60,827 bases of DNA from Acidobacteriota bacterium. Its GTDB lineage: Bacteria > Acidobacteriota > Vicinamibacteria > Marinacidobacterales > Marinacidobacteraceae. How positions within the stretch are numbered: the first letter of the stretch is position 1; each line of letters begins with the position of its first letter. The position numbers and the translations under genes were made by a program. This document shows, one piece after another, positions 8,851-17,645 of this stretch. Under the pieces are notes generated by a model. It was not told where the DNA came from. It was given only the letters and a program-made list of their open reading frames with translations, and did no database searches. The stretch is taken from positions 1 through 60,827 of the forward strand of contig VXNL01000058.1 in NCBI GenBank assembly GCA_009840635.1. The letters are read 5' to 3'.

Positions 8851-10026
8851 CTACGCGGCGCGAAGACAAGTCTCCAGCGCGTCGGCGGCGCGGTGGACGT
8901 CCCGGGCCGTCGTCCAGCCGAGGTGGCCGAGCCGCAGGATCTTCCCCTGGAGCTGACCGAGTCCGCCCGCCAGCACGACTCCGTGACGCTCCTGAAGGGT
9001 TCGTGTCAACTCCGGCCAAGCAACTCCCGGCGGCAGCCAAGCGGCGGTGACGGTGTTGGTGGCGCCTTCCTCATCGGCGACCAGGCGCAGTCCCATCGCC
9101 TGGAGCCGGCCGCGGGCCGCCGCAGCGGCTTCCGCGTGCCGGCGGAAAACCGCATCCCGCCCCTCGCGGAGCATGAGACGAAGGCCAGCCTCCATCGCGA
9201 ACAGGACGGGAACCGCGGGGGTGAAGGGCATCGAGCCGCGCGCCAGCGCGTCGCGGTAGCGAGAAAAGCTCCAGTAGTAACGGGGGAGGCGGGCGCTCCG
9301 CTCCGCCGCCGCGGCGCGTTCCGAGGTCCAGACCATCGCCATTCCGGGCGGCAGGCCCCACGCCTTCTGGGAAGCGGTGAACACCGCGTCGCAGGAATCG
9401 ACCGCCAGCGGCATCCCGCCGAGGCTGGAGACCGCGTCCACCAGCACCAGGGCGTCGCTCTCCTCGCGGACCACCCGGACCAGTTCGGGCAGCGGATGGA
9501 GGACGCCCGTCGAGGTCTCGGAGTGCGTGAGGAGCACCGCCCGCGTCTCGGGGCCCGTCCGGAGCGCTACCCGGAGCCGCTCGGGAGCGACCGCCCTGCC
9601 CCAGGGCGTGTCGAGGCTCCGCGTTTCGAGCGCGAACGCCTCCGCCACCCCCAGGAAGCGCTCGGCGAACTGGCCGCCGCCGATCCCGAGCACCGGATCG
9701 CCCGGCGACAGCAGGTTGGCGAGCGTCGCCTCCATGGCGCCCGTTCCCGATGCGGTGAGCAGGACGGGTTGGCGCTCGGTGCCGAGGAAGTCGGAAAACC
9801 CCTGGGCGATACGGCCGAGCAGCGCCCTGGCCTCGGGCCCCCGGTAGGAGATCAGCGGCTGCGCCATCGCCGCGGCCACTTCGGGGTGGAGCGGCGTGGG
9901 GCCGGGGACGTGGAGACCCGCGGGGATGGGCGCGCCCGGAGATAGGCCGCCCGAGCGCGTGGCGTTCTGCGTGCCGCCCGCCTGCGGCGGGCTGTGCCGG
10001 TCTGAAGACCGGCGCTCCCTGGTCAC
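8851..10026 (-). CDS. class V PLP aminotransferase (alanine-glyoxylate/serine-pyruvate type)
   Basis: The 391-residue protein matches the Pucsf/SgaA-type fold. It has an early PGPTPLHPEV, a TASGTGAMEA phosphate-binding turn, DAVSSLGGMPL with the cofactor-contacting Asp, and ASQKAWG with the Schiff-base Lys. Enzymes of this family use alanine, serine or phosphoserine with glyoxylate or pyruvate. The only usable start is GTG at 10026, overlapping the M20 stop as GTGA. About 17 of the first 35 codons are encoded by a REP-like repeat, so the natural protein may once have started later, near IPAGLHVPGPT. No ATG, GTG or TTG exists between the repeat and that point. Confidence 0.85.
   Translation of the reverse strand: MTRERRSSDRHSPPQAGGTQNATRSGGLSPGAPIPAGLHVPGPTPLHPEVAAAMAQPLISYRGPEARALLGRIAQGFSDFLGTERQPVLLTASGTGAMEATLANLLSPGDPVLGIGGGQFAERFLGVAEAFALETRSLDTPWGRAVAPERLRVALRTGPETRAVLLTHSETSTGVLHPLPELVRVVREESDALVLVDAVSSLGGMPLAVDSCDAVFTASQKAWGLPPGMAMVWTSERAAAAERSARLPRYYWSFSRYRDALARGSMPFTPAVPVLFAMEAGLRLMLREGRDAVFRRHAEAAAAARGRLQAMGLRLVADEEGATNTVTAAWLPPGVAWPELTRTLQERHGVVLAGGLGQLQGKILRLGHLGWTTARDVHRAADALETCLRAA
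9976..10018. repeat. double-hairpin REP-like repeat, copy 3 (inside a gene start)
   Basis: Hairpin GCCCGCC-TGC-GGCGGGC (9976-9992) is followed by GCCGGTC-TGAA-GACCGGC (9996-10013). It lies wholly within the 5' coding region of the class V aminotransferase. Confidence 0.8.
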
Positions 10027-11531
10027 ATCGTCAGGATCGCGGCGAAACTCACGATGGAGCGGAAGAAGTGCCCCAGGCGCAGGTTCTCGTTCGGGCTGTG
10101 CTGGTTGTTGTCGTGGTTCACCGTGGGGACCATCAGCGCCGGAACGCCGAGCGCCTCCACGAAGGGCGCGATCGGCACGGTCCCGCCGCTCGTGCGCTTG
10201 CGGACCGGCTCCTCTCCCCAGATTTCGGTGAGGCTGCCGATGAGCCGCGCCGCGACCGGATGGTCGAGCGGCGTGCGGAAGGCGTTCGTCCCCGCGCTGC
10301 GGGTCAGGCGAAGGAGACGGGAATGCTCCCGCCGCTCGGCGTCGGTCGGGTCCCGATCCAGAAGGAACCAGCCCTCCCCCGCGATGAAATTGCGGACCTT
10401 CGCGAACATCGCATCCGCCGGTGTTTCCGCGACCAGCCGCACGTCGATCGCCGCGGTGGCGGTTGCCGGGACGATCGTGCGGGCGTCGCCGCCCACCCAG
10501 GCGCTCGACAGGCCGCGCACGTTCAGCGAGGGGAATTGGAGGGCCTCCTGGAGCGAACCGCCCACCCGGTCGGCCTCGGCAAAGCCGAGCGAGTCCATCA
10601 TCGCCGGCAGATCGTCCGGGACCGCCGCCAGCGCCCGGCGCTCTTCCTCGGTGAAGTCGATGCCGTCGTAGAACCCGGGGATCGTGACGCGGCCGCCCTC
10701 GTCCTTCATCGAGGCGATGAGCTGCGCCAGCCGGACCGCCGGGTTCGGCGCCCAGTTGCCGTAGTGGCCGCTGTGGAGCGGAACGCTCGGCCCGTACACC
10801 ACGAGTTCGAGGGTCAGGATGCCGCGGGCGCCGAAGCTGACCGTGGGCCGGCCGCTCTGATGGAGCGGGCCGTCGAGGATGAGCATCGCGTCGGCGGCGA
10901 ACCGGCTCCCGTAGCGGGCGATCGCGGGGACGAGGTTCGGGGATCCGGCCTCCTCCTCGCCGTCGAGGATCACCTTGAGGTTGCTGGTGACCGTGACGCC
11001 GGCCGCGTCGAGCGCGTCGAGCGCGCCGAGCAGGGCGATGATCGGCGCGGTGTCGTCGGCGACGGAGCGGGCGTAGATGCGGTCGTCGGGGCGAAACACC
11101 TCACTGGCTTGCAGGTCGAGGAGCCCCGCTCCGTCCGCCAGACTGCCCGCCCGCAGGATCGGCTGGAAGGGGTGCTCCTGTTGCCAGCGGGACGGATCCA
11201 CCGGCTGACCGTCGTAGTGGAAGTAGATGAGGAGCGTGCGGTCGGCATCCGCGGCGGGCCGCTCGCCGAAGACGAGTGGATTGCCGTCGGTCTCGAGGAG
11301 TTCGGCCGCGAAACCGCGCCGCTCGAGCGAGGCCTCGAGGAACTGCGCCTTTCTCCGGATGTTCGCGGCGTCGGCCGCCACCGACGGGATGGAGACCGCC
11401 TCCACCAGCTCCGTCACGAGCGCCCGCTGCGCCCCCTCCACGTGCCGCTCGACCGTGGTGCGGAGATCCTGCGCGAGCGCCGGAACCGCGAGCGTCAGAC
11501 CGGCGGCCAGGAGGGCTGCCAGGAACCTCAC
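10023..11531 (-). CDS. exported M20-family dipeptidase/carboxypeptidase
   Basis: The GTG start at 11531 overlaps the TGA of the upstream NHL gene and gives a 502-residue precursor with a clear Sec signal (RFLAALLAAGLTLAVPALAQ). Metal-binding features of M20 zinc peptidases follow. YFHYDGQPVDP carries the first His and Asp, and SVADDTAPIIAL, DGEEEAGSPN (the catalytic Glu pair) and the late NHDNNQHSPNE are also present. M20 members cleave dipeptides and related amides. The location is probably periplasmic. It is translationally coupled on both sides within the minus-strand operon. Confidence 0.9.
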   Translation of the reverse strand: MRFLAALLAAGLTLAVPALAQDLRTTVERHVEGAQRALVTELVEAVSIPSVAADAANIRRKAQFLEASLERRGFAAELLETDGNPLVFGERPAADADRTLLIYFHYDGQPVDPSRWQQEHPFQPILRAGSLADGAGLLDLQASEVFRPDDRIYARSVADDTAPIIALLGALDALDAAGVTVTSNLKVILDGEEEAGSPNLVPAIARYGSRFAADAMLILDGPLHQSGRPTVSFGARGILTLELVVYGPSVPLHSGHYGNWAPNPAVRLAQLIASMKDEGGRVTIPGFYDGIDFTEEERRALAAVPDDLPAMMDSLGFAEADRVGGSLQEALQFPSLNVRGLSSAWVGGDARTIVPATATAAIDVRLVAETPADAMFAKVRNFIAGEGWFLLDRDPTDAERREHSRLLRLTRSAGTNAFRTPLDHPVAARLIGSLTEIWGEEPVRKRTSGGTVPIAPFVEALGVPALMVPTVNHDNNQHSPNENLRLGHFFRSIVSFAAILTM

Positions 11532-12631
11532 TGGGGCCGGTCCTCGGTCCACACCCGGTCGTCCGCTTCTTCCTCGCCGAACTCGCGCAGCAGCGGCAGG
11601 TCCAGATCGAATTCGTAGATGCTGTCGGAGGTGGCGACCGCGAGCGTGCGGCTGTCGTTGAGCGCCACTCCGACCAGGGGCGGAGCGCTGATCACGCGCC
11701 GGGCGCCCGTGGGAGTGAACAGGAACAGGCCGGCGTCGCCGGCGAGGCCTTCCGCGACGAAGCAGCGGTCCCGGTCGTCGAAAGCGATCCCCTGGGGCCG
11801 GCCGAAGCCGGAATGCACCCGGCAGGGAGCTCCGTCGGGCCGGAACTCGACGATCTGGTCGCGGGACGAGAGCGTCGGGCCGGAGACGAAGAGGTAGCCG
11901 TACGAGTTGAACGCCAGGTGATAGGCCGAAACCGAAGCCCGGAGGTGCGAGAACACGCTGACGTCGCTCTCGGCGTCGATCCGGTACAGCGTTCCGTCCC
12001 GGTCGCCGATCACCAGGTCTCCCGTCGGAGAGAACCCGATGCCCGTCGCGCAGCCGAGATTCTCGGCGAGCACGTGGAACACGCCGTCGTCGTCCATCCG
12101 GTAGACGCAGCCGTCCTCGCGCGAGGACACGTAGAGGGTGTCGTCCGGACCCCACGCGAGGCCGGTCGGATTCACGATGCCGTCACCCATCGGCTCGGGG
12201 TCTCCCTCGTCGGTCAGCCGGTAGATCGGATGGGGCACCTTCTCGCCGCGGCGGCCGCTGACCGTCGAGTAGAGATTCCCGCGAGGGTCGTACACGGGGT
12301 TCGCGACGATGTGGAGGTCCTCGGCGAAGAGACGGCCGATGGTCACCGGATGTGGCTCGGTTTCCCGGTCGTTCAGGCATACCCGGACCTCGTCACCCGC
12401 CCCGTCGGGCACCCGGACCCCCAGACGGGTGGAAGACACCCGGTACAGGTGGGCCTCCTCGTCCCCGAAGAACACCCGGAGCCGCGGAGCCTGGTCCACA
12501 GTGAAACCGCGGCCTCCGATGTCCAGCCGTCCCCCCGGAACGGCGTAGTGCGGCCAGATCCGATCGATGGCCAGCCGGGGCCGCCTCGGCCGTTCGGCGC
12601 GTCGCACGGGAGGACGAGCGCGGGCGGACAT
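11528..12631 (-). CDS. IPT/TIG plus NHL/SMP-30-type beta-propeller protein
   Basis: The 367-residue protein is counted from ATG at 12631, because upstream in-frame sequence runs into the promoter of the divergent LOG gene. After a basic N-terminus comes an IPT/TIG-like segment (IWPHYAVPGGRLDIGGRGF). Six-bladed propeller repeats follow, such as GLAWGPDDTLYVSSREDGCVY, GIGFSPTGDLVIGD and GIAFDDRDRCFVAEG. These resemble SMP-30/gluconolactonase and NHL proteins. No signal peptide is apparent. The function is unknown; sugar-lactone hydrolysis or ligand binding is possible. It is the first gene of the operon with the M20 peptidase. Confidence 0.75.
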   Translation of the reverse strand: MSARARPPVRRAERPRRPRLAIDRIWPHYAVPGGRLDIGGRGFTVDQAPRLRVFFGDEEAHLYRVSSTRLGVRVPDGAGDEVRVCLNDRETEPHPVTIGRLFAEDLHIVANPVYDPRGNLYSTVSGRRGEKVPHPIYRLTDEGDPEPMGDGIVNPTGLAWGPDDTLYVSSREDGCVYRMDDDGVFHVLAENLGCATGIGFSPTGDLVIGDRDGTLYRIDAESDVSVFSHLRASVSAYHLAFNSYGYLFVSGPTLSSRDQIVEFRPDGAPCRVHSGFGRPQGIAFDDRDRCFVAEGLAGDAGLFLFTPTGARRVISAPPLVGVALNDSRTLAVATSDSIYEFDLDLPLLREFGEEEADDRVWTEDRPQ

Positions 12632-12670
12632 TCGCGGCAGGTTAGCAGCGTCGGTGCTCCGATCGCGGGG

Positions 12671-12676
12671 TAGGAT
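12671..12676 (+). promoter_or_regulatory. candidate -10 box TAGGAT upstream of the LOG-mfd operon
   Basis: TAGGAT lies 23 nt before the LOG-family ATG within the 68-bp divergent gap (12632-12699). A weak purine stretch (GGGCGAGA) precedes the ATG as a possible ribosome binding site. Confidence 0.3.
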
Positions 12677-12699
12677 CGGGCGCCTTTTCCGGGCGAGAC

Positions 12700-13236
12700 A
12701 TGCCCACTGAGCAGACCGTGAGCCGCCATCCGAGTCCCGCCGCCCGCTGCATCGCCGTGATCGGAGGTTCGAGCGCACCGCCCGACGTGCTCCGCGCGGC
12801 CGAAACCGTCGGGCGGGAGCTGGCGCTCGCGGGCGCCGACCTCGTGTGCGGCGGCCTGGGCGGGGTGATGGAGGCCGCTTGCCGCGGCGCTCGCGAGGCC
12901 GGGGGCTTCACGATCGGCATTCTCCCGGGAAAGGACCGGCGGGAAGCCAACCCCTGGGTGACCTGCGCCATCCCCACCGGGCTCGGACACTTCCGGAATT
13001 TCCTGGTCGTCCGGGCGGCGGACGGTGTGATCGCGCTCGCCGGCGCGAGCGGCACCCTCTCCGAGGCCGCCATGGCGAGGACACTCGGCACGCCGGTCGT
13101 CACCGTTTCCCGGGACGGCGAAGAGGGGAGCGTCCCCGGAGCCCAGGGCACCGGATCCGCCGCGGAAGCCGTGCGCCTGATTCTCGCGGCGACCCGCGAC
13201 CTCCACCCGGCGGAGGAAGGCCACCGTGAGCCCTGA
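12700..13236 (+). CDS. LOG-family / TIGR00725-type protein
   Basis: The 178-residue Rossmann-type protein has an AVIGGSSAP opening, the GGLGGVMEAACRGAREAGG nucleotide-binding segment, and the acceptor motif GASGTLSEAAMA. LOG proteins hydrolyse nucleoside 5'-monophosphates, including cytokinin precursors. This TIGR00725-like branch lacks the exact PGGxGTxxE motif (here AGASGTLSE), so activity is uncertain. It overlaps the mfd start by 11 bp and so leads the DNA-repair/isomerase operon. Confidence 0.8.
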   Translation: MPTEQTVSRHPSPAARCIAVIGGSSAPPDVLRAAETVGRELALAGADLVCGGLGGVMEAACRGAREAGGFTIGILPGKDRREANPWVTCAIPTGLGHFRNFLVVRAADGVIALAGASGTLSEAAMARTLGTPVVTVSRDGEEGSVPGAQGTGSAAEAVRLILAATRDLHPAEEGHREP

Positions 13237-16200
13237 GGCGGCCGCGGGGGTGCGGGCCGTCGCCGGCTTCGAAACACTCCTCGCCGCCGTCCGCGCCCGC
13301 CGGGAAGCCGGGATCCGCCGGATCGGCCGCCTCTTCGGGCCGGCGCGGCTCGCGGTGGCGGCGGCGTGGGCGCGGGAATCCGACCTGCCCCTGGTGTTCC
13401 TGACCGCGCATGACCGGGATCTCCTGACCGCGGCCGCCGACCTCGAGGTGCTGCTGGCGGCGCTCGGTGAGAGCCGTCCGGTCCTGCGCCTTCCGGGTCC
13501 CGCGGTGAACCCCTACGCGGGGGTCGCCCCTCACGCCGAGGTGCTGGCCCTGCGCGCCACGGCCCTGTCCGTCCTTGCTCGGCGGGAAACCGGGAACCCG
13601 CCCCTGGTCCTCGCCTCCGCGGCCGGAGCGCTCGCCCGCACCGCCGGGCCGGATCGTCTCCGCGAGGCAGCCATCCACATCCGGCGCGGAACCGACGCTG
13701 CCCCCGCCGGTATCGCGGCGCAGCTCACCGCGGCCGGCTATCGCTACGAGGATCCGGTGAGCGGGCCCGGGGACTTCGCCCGCCGCGGAGGCATCGTGGA
13801 TTTCTTTCCGGTGGACCGGGAGCTTCCCGTCCGCATCGAGTTCGGCTTCGAGGGAATCGAGAGCATCCGCGAGTTCGAAGTGGACACCCAGCGGGCGGGC
13901 GACCACCTCGCGCGCCCGGAGGCCGTGTCCGTCCCGCCTTCGTGGGAGTGGATCGGCGCCGAGCTCGACGAAGGACCCCATCCCGCGTTCCGGTTTCCCG
14001 GGTCTCCGGGGTTCGACAGCGGCCTGGACGCTTACCTGGAGGGCGCTGAGGTGGTCCTGGAGGAACCCGACCGGTTCTGGGAAGCCGCCGGAGCCGAAAC
14101 GGCGCGCGTGGTGGACGCCCGGCTCGCCGCCAGGGAGTTCCGGGCGCGCGCCGCCGCCCCGCCGGAGGCGCTGCTGACCCCGATCGAGGCGCTCCGGCAG
14201 TGGCTGGAACGGCCCCCGCCGGCCGGGGCCGTCGAGCTGCGGGAACTGGAGGCCGCGGGGCCGGCGGCCGCCGGCAGCCAGGACCTGCCCGCGCGGCCCA
14301 CCGATTCCTTCCGGGGCCGCACCGGTGAGTTCCTGCGTTCACTGCAGGCGGCCGGGGATCCGCGCCGCACCGTGCACGTCTTCGTTCCCGGGGGTCCCGC
14401 CGCCGAGCGGTTCGCATCCCGCGCCCGAGAGGCGGGAGCCCGCGTTCGGAATGCCGGAAACGGGGCCGGCGGCTCGATTCCGGAGGAGACGCCGGGCGCC
14501 CTGCCGGCGCCGCCGCGGGTCTTCGTTCACGCGGGGCGGCTGACCGCCGGGTTCGAGCTTCCGGAGCTGCAACTCCAGGTGATCAGCGGCGCGGCCATGG
14601 TGGCGGCGCCGCCGCGCACCCCCCGGCGGCGCGCCCGCTCGGGCAGTTTTCTCTCGGATTTCCGCGATCTGAAACCCGGAGATCCGGTCGTTCACACCGA
14701 CCACGGCGTGGGCCGCTTCATCCGGATGACGCGCCTCGGCGAGGAGGAGAACGCGCCCGAACTGGTCGAGATCCACTACGCGAAGGGGGGAAAGCTCTTC
14801 CTGCCGGTGGACCGGCTGGATCTTCTCGAGAAGTACTCGGCCGGCTCGGCGGCCGGAACGCCGCCGCTCGACCGGCTGGGGGGCACGAGCTGGGTGCGGC
14901 GGCGGAAGCGCGTCGCGAAGGCGATGCGCGACATCGCGAGCGAACTCATCCGCCTCTATGCGGCTCGCCGGAAGATCGCCGGCTACGCCTTCTCGCGCGA
15001 CGTCCCGGGCATGGAGGACTTCGAGGACGCCTTCGAATGGACGGAGACCGAGGACCAGGCGCGGGCGATTCGCGACGTGTTCGAGGACATGGAGTCGGAA
15101 GTGCCGATGGACCGGCTGCTCGCGGGCGACGTCGGGTTCGGGAAGACGGAGGTCGCTCTCCGGGCGGCGTTCAAGGCGGCCATGGAAGGGAAGCAGGTCG
15201 CCATCCTGGTTCCGACCACGGTGCTGGCGGCGCAGCACGCGCGGGTCTTCGAACGGCGGTTCGCCGCCTTTCCGATCCGGGTCGCGCTGCTCTCCCGGTT
15301 CCGCACTCCCAAACAACAAAAGGAGATCGTCGCCGGGGTCCGGGACGGGACGGTGGACATCGTCATCGGCACCCACCGCCTGCTGTCGAAGGACGTGGCC
15401 TTTCGCGACCTGGGACTGCTGATCGTGGACGAGGAACAGCGTTTCGGGGTGTCCGCCAAGGAGCGGCTGAAGGCGATGGCCCCGCAGGTGGACCACCTGG
15501 CGATGACCGCGACCCCGATCCCGCGCACCCTCAACATGTCGCTCTCCGGCATCCGCGACATGTCGGTGATCGAAACGGCGCCCCGGGACCGGATGGCGAT
15601 CCAGACCCATGTCCTGCCCTTCGATCCGGACCGGATCGCGGAAGCCGTCCGGCACGAACTCGCGCGGCAGGGCCAGGTCTATTTCGTGCACAACCGGGTC
15701 CGCTCGCTGCCGGCGATGGCGAAGCTCCTCGACCGCCTGGTCCCGGAGGCCCGCGTCCTGATCGCCCACGGGCAGATGCGCGAAGCGGCGCTGGAACGCA
15801 CCCTGATCCGCTTCCAGGAGCACGAAGCCGACATCCTGCTGACCACCACCATCATCGAGAACGGCATCGATCTGCCGCGCGTCAACACCCTGCTCGTGAA
15901 CCGGGCGGACGCGTTCGGACTCGCCCAGCTCTACCAGATCCGGGGCCGCGTCGGGCGGTCCTCGCGGCGCGCTTACGCCTATCTGCTCGTGCCGCAGGGA
16001 ACACCGGTGGCGGGCAGCGCGCAACCGCGCCTCCACGCTCTCCGCGAGTTCAGCGAACTGGGCGCCGGGTTCCGGGTCGCGGCCCTGGACATGGAGCTGC
16101 GGGGAGCCGGCAACCTGCTGGGCGCCGCCCAGCACGGCCACCTGGAAGCGGTAGGGTTCGACCTCTACTACCGGCTCCTCGAAGAAGCGGTCGCCGAGGC

Positions 16201-16645
16201 CCGCGGCGACCGTCCCCGTTCGCGCTGCGCCATGAACCTTCGCTTCCAGTTCCGCATCCCCGGAGACTGGCTGGAGGATGTCCGGCGCCGCATGTGGCTC
16301 TACAAGCGTTGTTCTTCCGCCGCCGACCTGGACACCCTGGACCGGCTCCGCGACGAGGTGCGCGACCGGTTCGGGGCCCTGCCGCCGGAGGTGGAACTCC
16401 TCTTCCAGCACGTGCGGCTTCGAATCCGGGCCGAAGCGCTCGGCTACACGGCGGTGATCCGGGAGGGCGATTCACTGCGCCTCGAATCGGACGCGAAAGA
16501 CCGTTCCTTCCGCTCTCCCCTCGCCCCGGGGGCGGGGCCGGCGGAGGTGCTCGGGTCCCTCCAGATGGCCCTCTCGGCCCTCGAGGCCGTCGCTCTCAGC
16601 CGGGAACACGAGGGTGCGCTTGACCGGAGGGCGCCGCTGTCGTGA
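13226..16645 (+). CDS. mfd: transcription-repair coupling factor Mfd
   Basis: The 1139-residue protein has full-length Mfd architecture. The UvrB-like N-terminal region includes GPGDFARRGGIVDFFPV. The RNA polymerase interaction domain starts at PGDPVVHTDHGVGRF. The RecG-like translocase has Walker A GDVGFGKTEVALRA and DEEQRFG in place of DExQ. TRG motifs follow (motif VI QIRGRVGRSSRRAYAYL). A C-terminal domain ends in short Ala/Arg-rich sequence. Mfd removes stalled RNA polymerase at lesions and recruits UvrA. The start is GTG at 13226 inside the LOG gene. The stop overlaps the next GTG (GTGA), so it is coupled to the downstream isomerase. Confidence 0.97.
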   Translation: MSPEAAAGVRAVAGFETLLAAVRARREAGIRRIGRLFGPARLAVAAAWARESDLPLVFLTAHDRDLLTAAADLEVLLAALGESRPVLRLPGPAVNPYAGVAPHAEVLALRATALSVLARRETGNPPLVLASAAGALARTAGPDRLREAAIHIRRGTDAAPAGIAAQLTAAGYRYEDPVSGPGDFARRGGIVDFFPVDRELPVRIEFGFEGIESIREFEVDTQRAGDHLARPEAVSVPPSWEWIGAELDEGPHPAFRFPGSPGFDSGLDAYLEGAEVVLEEPDRFWEAAGAETARVVDARLAAREFRARAAAPPEALLTPIEALRQWLERPPPAGAVELRELEAAGPAAAGSQDLPARPTDSFRGRTGEFLRSLQAAGDPRRTVHVFVPGGPAAERFASRAREAGARVRNAGNGAGGSIPEETPGALPAPPRVFVHAGRLTAGFELPELQLQVISGAAMVAAPPRTPRRRARSGSFLSDFRDLKPGDPVVHTDHGVGRFIRMTRLGEEENAPELVEIHYAKGGKLFLPVDRLDLLEKYSAGSAAGTPPLDRLGGTSWVRRRKRVAKAMRDIASELIRLYAARRKIAGYAFSRDVPGMEDFEDAFEWTETEDQARAIRDVFEDMESEVPMDRLLAGDVGFGKTEVALRAAFKAAMEGKQVAILVPTTVLAAQHARVFERRFAAFPIRVALLSRFRTPKQQKEIVAGVRDGTVDIVIGTHRLLSKDVAFRDLGLLIVDEEQRFGVSAKERLKAMAPQVDHLAMTATPIPRTLNMSLSGIRDMSVIETAPRDRMAIQTHVLPFDPDRIAEAVRHELARQGQVYFVHNRVRSLPAMAKLLDRLVPEARVLIAHGQMREAALERTLIRFQEHEADILLTTTIIENGIDLPRVNTLLVNRADAFGLAQLYQIRGRVGRSSRRAYAYLLVPQGTPVAGSAQPRLHALREFSELGAGFRVAALDMELRGAGNLLGAAQHGHLEAVGFDLYYRLLEEAVAEARGDRPRSRCAMNLRFQFRIPGDWLEDVRRRMWLYKRCSSAADLDTLDRLRDEVRDRFGALPPEVELLFQHVRLRIRAEALGYTAVIREGDSLRLESDAKDRSFRSPLAPGAGPAEVLGSLQMALSALEAVALSREHEGALDRRAPLS

Positions 16646-17613
16646 GCCGGTTTTCCGGGGTCCTCCTGCTGGCGCGCGCCGCTGCGAGCTGCGGCGACTC
16701 CTCCGAGGACCGAGACGCGGTGGTCGTCTCGGTGGGCGACCGCGAGGTGACCCAGGCCGTCCTCGACCGCTTCATCGCTTCCCAGACGGGGCTCGGCGGA
16801 GCGCTCGACGCTCCCCTGCTCAGCGCCCTCCTCGAAGAGTTCGTCCGCGAGCGACTCCTGGTGATCGCCGCGGAGGAGGAAGGGATCGAGGTCTCCGAGG
16901 TCCAGGTGCTCGAGGAGACCTCGGCCCTTCGGCGTGCGCCAGGTCCCGAGGTGGTCCGGACCGACGACGACACCGTCGCGCCCGAGAGCGCCGGCGACGA
17001 GCCCGAAGATGGCGGTGGTGAGCCGGTGGACCCGGAGGAGGACTGGTTGCGCTCCCGGGTGAGGGACCGCCTGATGGTGGACCGGCTGATGGACACGGTC
17101 GTGCTGGCCGGACTCGAAGCCACGGAGGAAGCCCTGCAACTGGAGTTCGAGGCGAACCGCGCCTTCTATGCGCGTCCCGAAACCGTCACGCTCTCGGAAC
17201 GGCGGTTCGACGACCGCGAGAGCGCGCAGGCCGCCGCCGGGCGCCTCCGTCAGGAAAGCCGATCCGGCGAGGATGCCGGGGCCGCGGACCCCTTCCTGCC
17301 GGTCGGTACGTTCCGGCGAGGTGAATTGCCGGACGCCGTGGACGAGGCGGTCTTCGTCCTCGATTCCGGGGACACCACCGACGCGGTCGAGACCGCGGCG
17401 GGGTTCCGGGTCTTCCGGGTGGACGAGAGGCTCCCCGCCGCGTCGCTCGAGTTCGAAGAGGTTCAGGACGTCGTCCGGCTCACCGTGCTTCGCCAGGAGG
17501 CCGACATCCGCGTCCAGGCGCTTCTCGACGACCTCCAGCGACGCCATCCCGTCCGCATCCACACCGCCAACCTGGCGTTCCCCTACGTCGGGTCGCTCGC
17601 GAGGGAGGAATGA
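16642..17613 (+). CDS. parvulin-type peptidyl-prolyl isomerase, probable lipoprotein
   Basis: The 323-residue protein has a short hydrophobic leader and a Cys at about residue 17 (LLARAAASC), consistent with a lipoprotein signal. A SurA-like N-terminal helical region (VTQAVLDRFIAS onward) is followed by an acidic linker. A divergent parvulin domain begins near residue 173 and includes GTFRRGELPDAVDEAVFVL. Its start overlaps the mfd stop. A periplasmic folding-factor role is inferred from domain and context; catalytic competence of the divergent parvulin core is uncertain. A second SurA-like gene follows directly. Confidence 0.8.
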   Translation: MSRFSGVLLLARAAASCGDSSEDRDAVVVSVGDREVTQAVLDRFIASQTGLGGALDAPLLSALLEEFVRERLLVIAAEEEGIEVSEVQVLEETSALRRAPGPEVVRTDDDTVAPESAGDEPEDGGGEPVDPEEDWLRSRVRDRLMVDRLMDTVVLAGLEATEEALQLEFEANRAFYARPETVTLSERRFDDRESAQAAAGRLRQESRSGEDAGAADPFLPVGTFRRGELPDAVDEAVFVLDSGDTTDAVETAAGFRVFRVDERLPAASLEFEEVQDVVRLTVLRQEADIRVQALLDDLQRRHPVRIHTANLAFPYVGSLAREE

Positions 17614-17645
17614 CCTGCCGTCCGTCCCCGGGACGCCACACTAAA

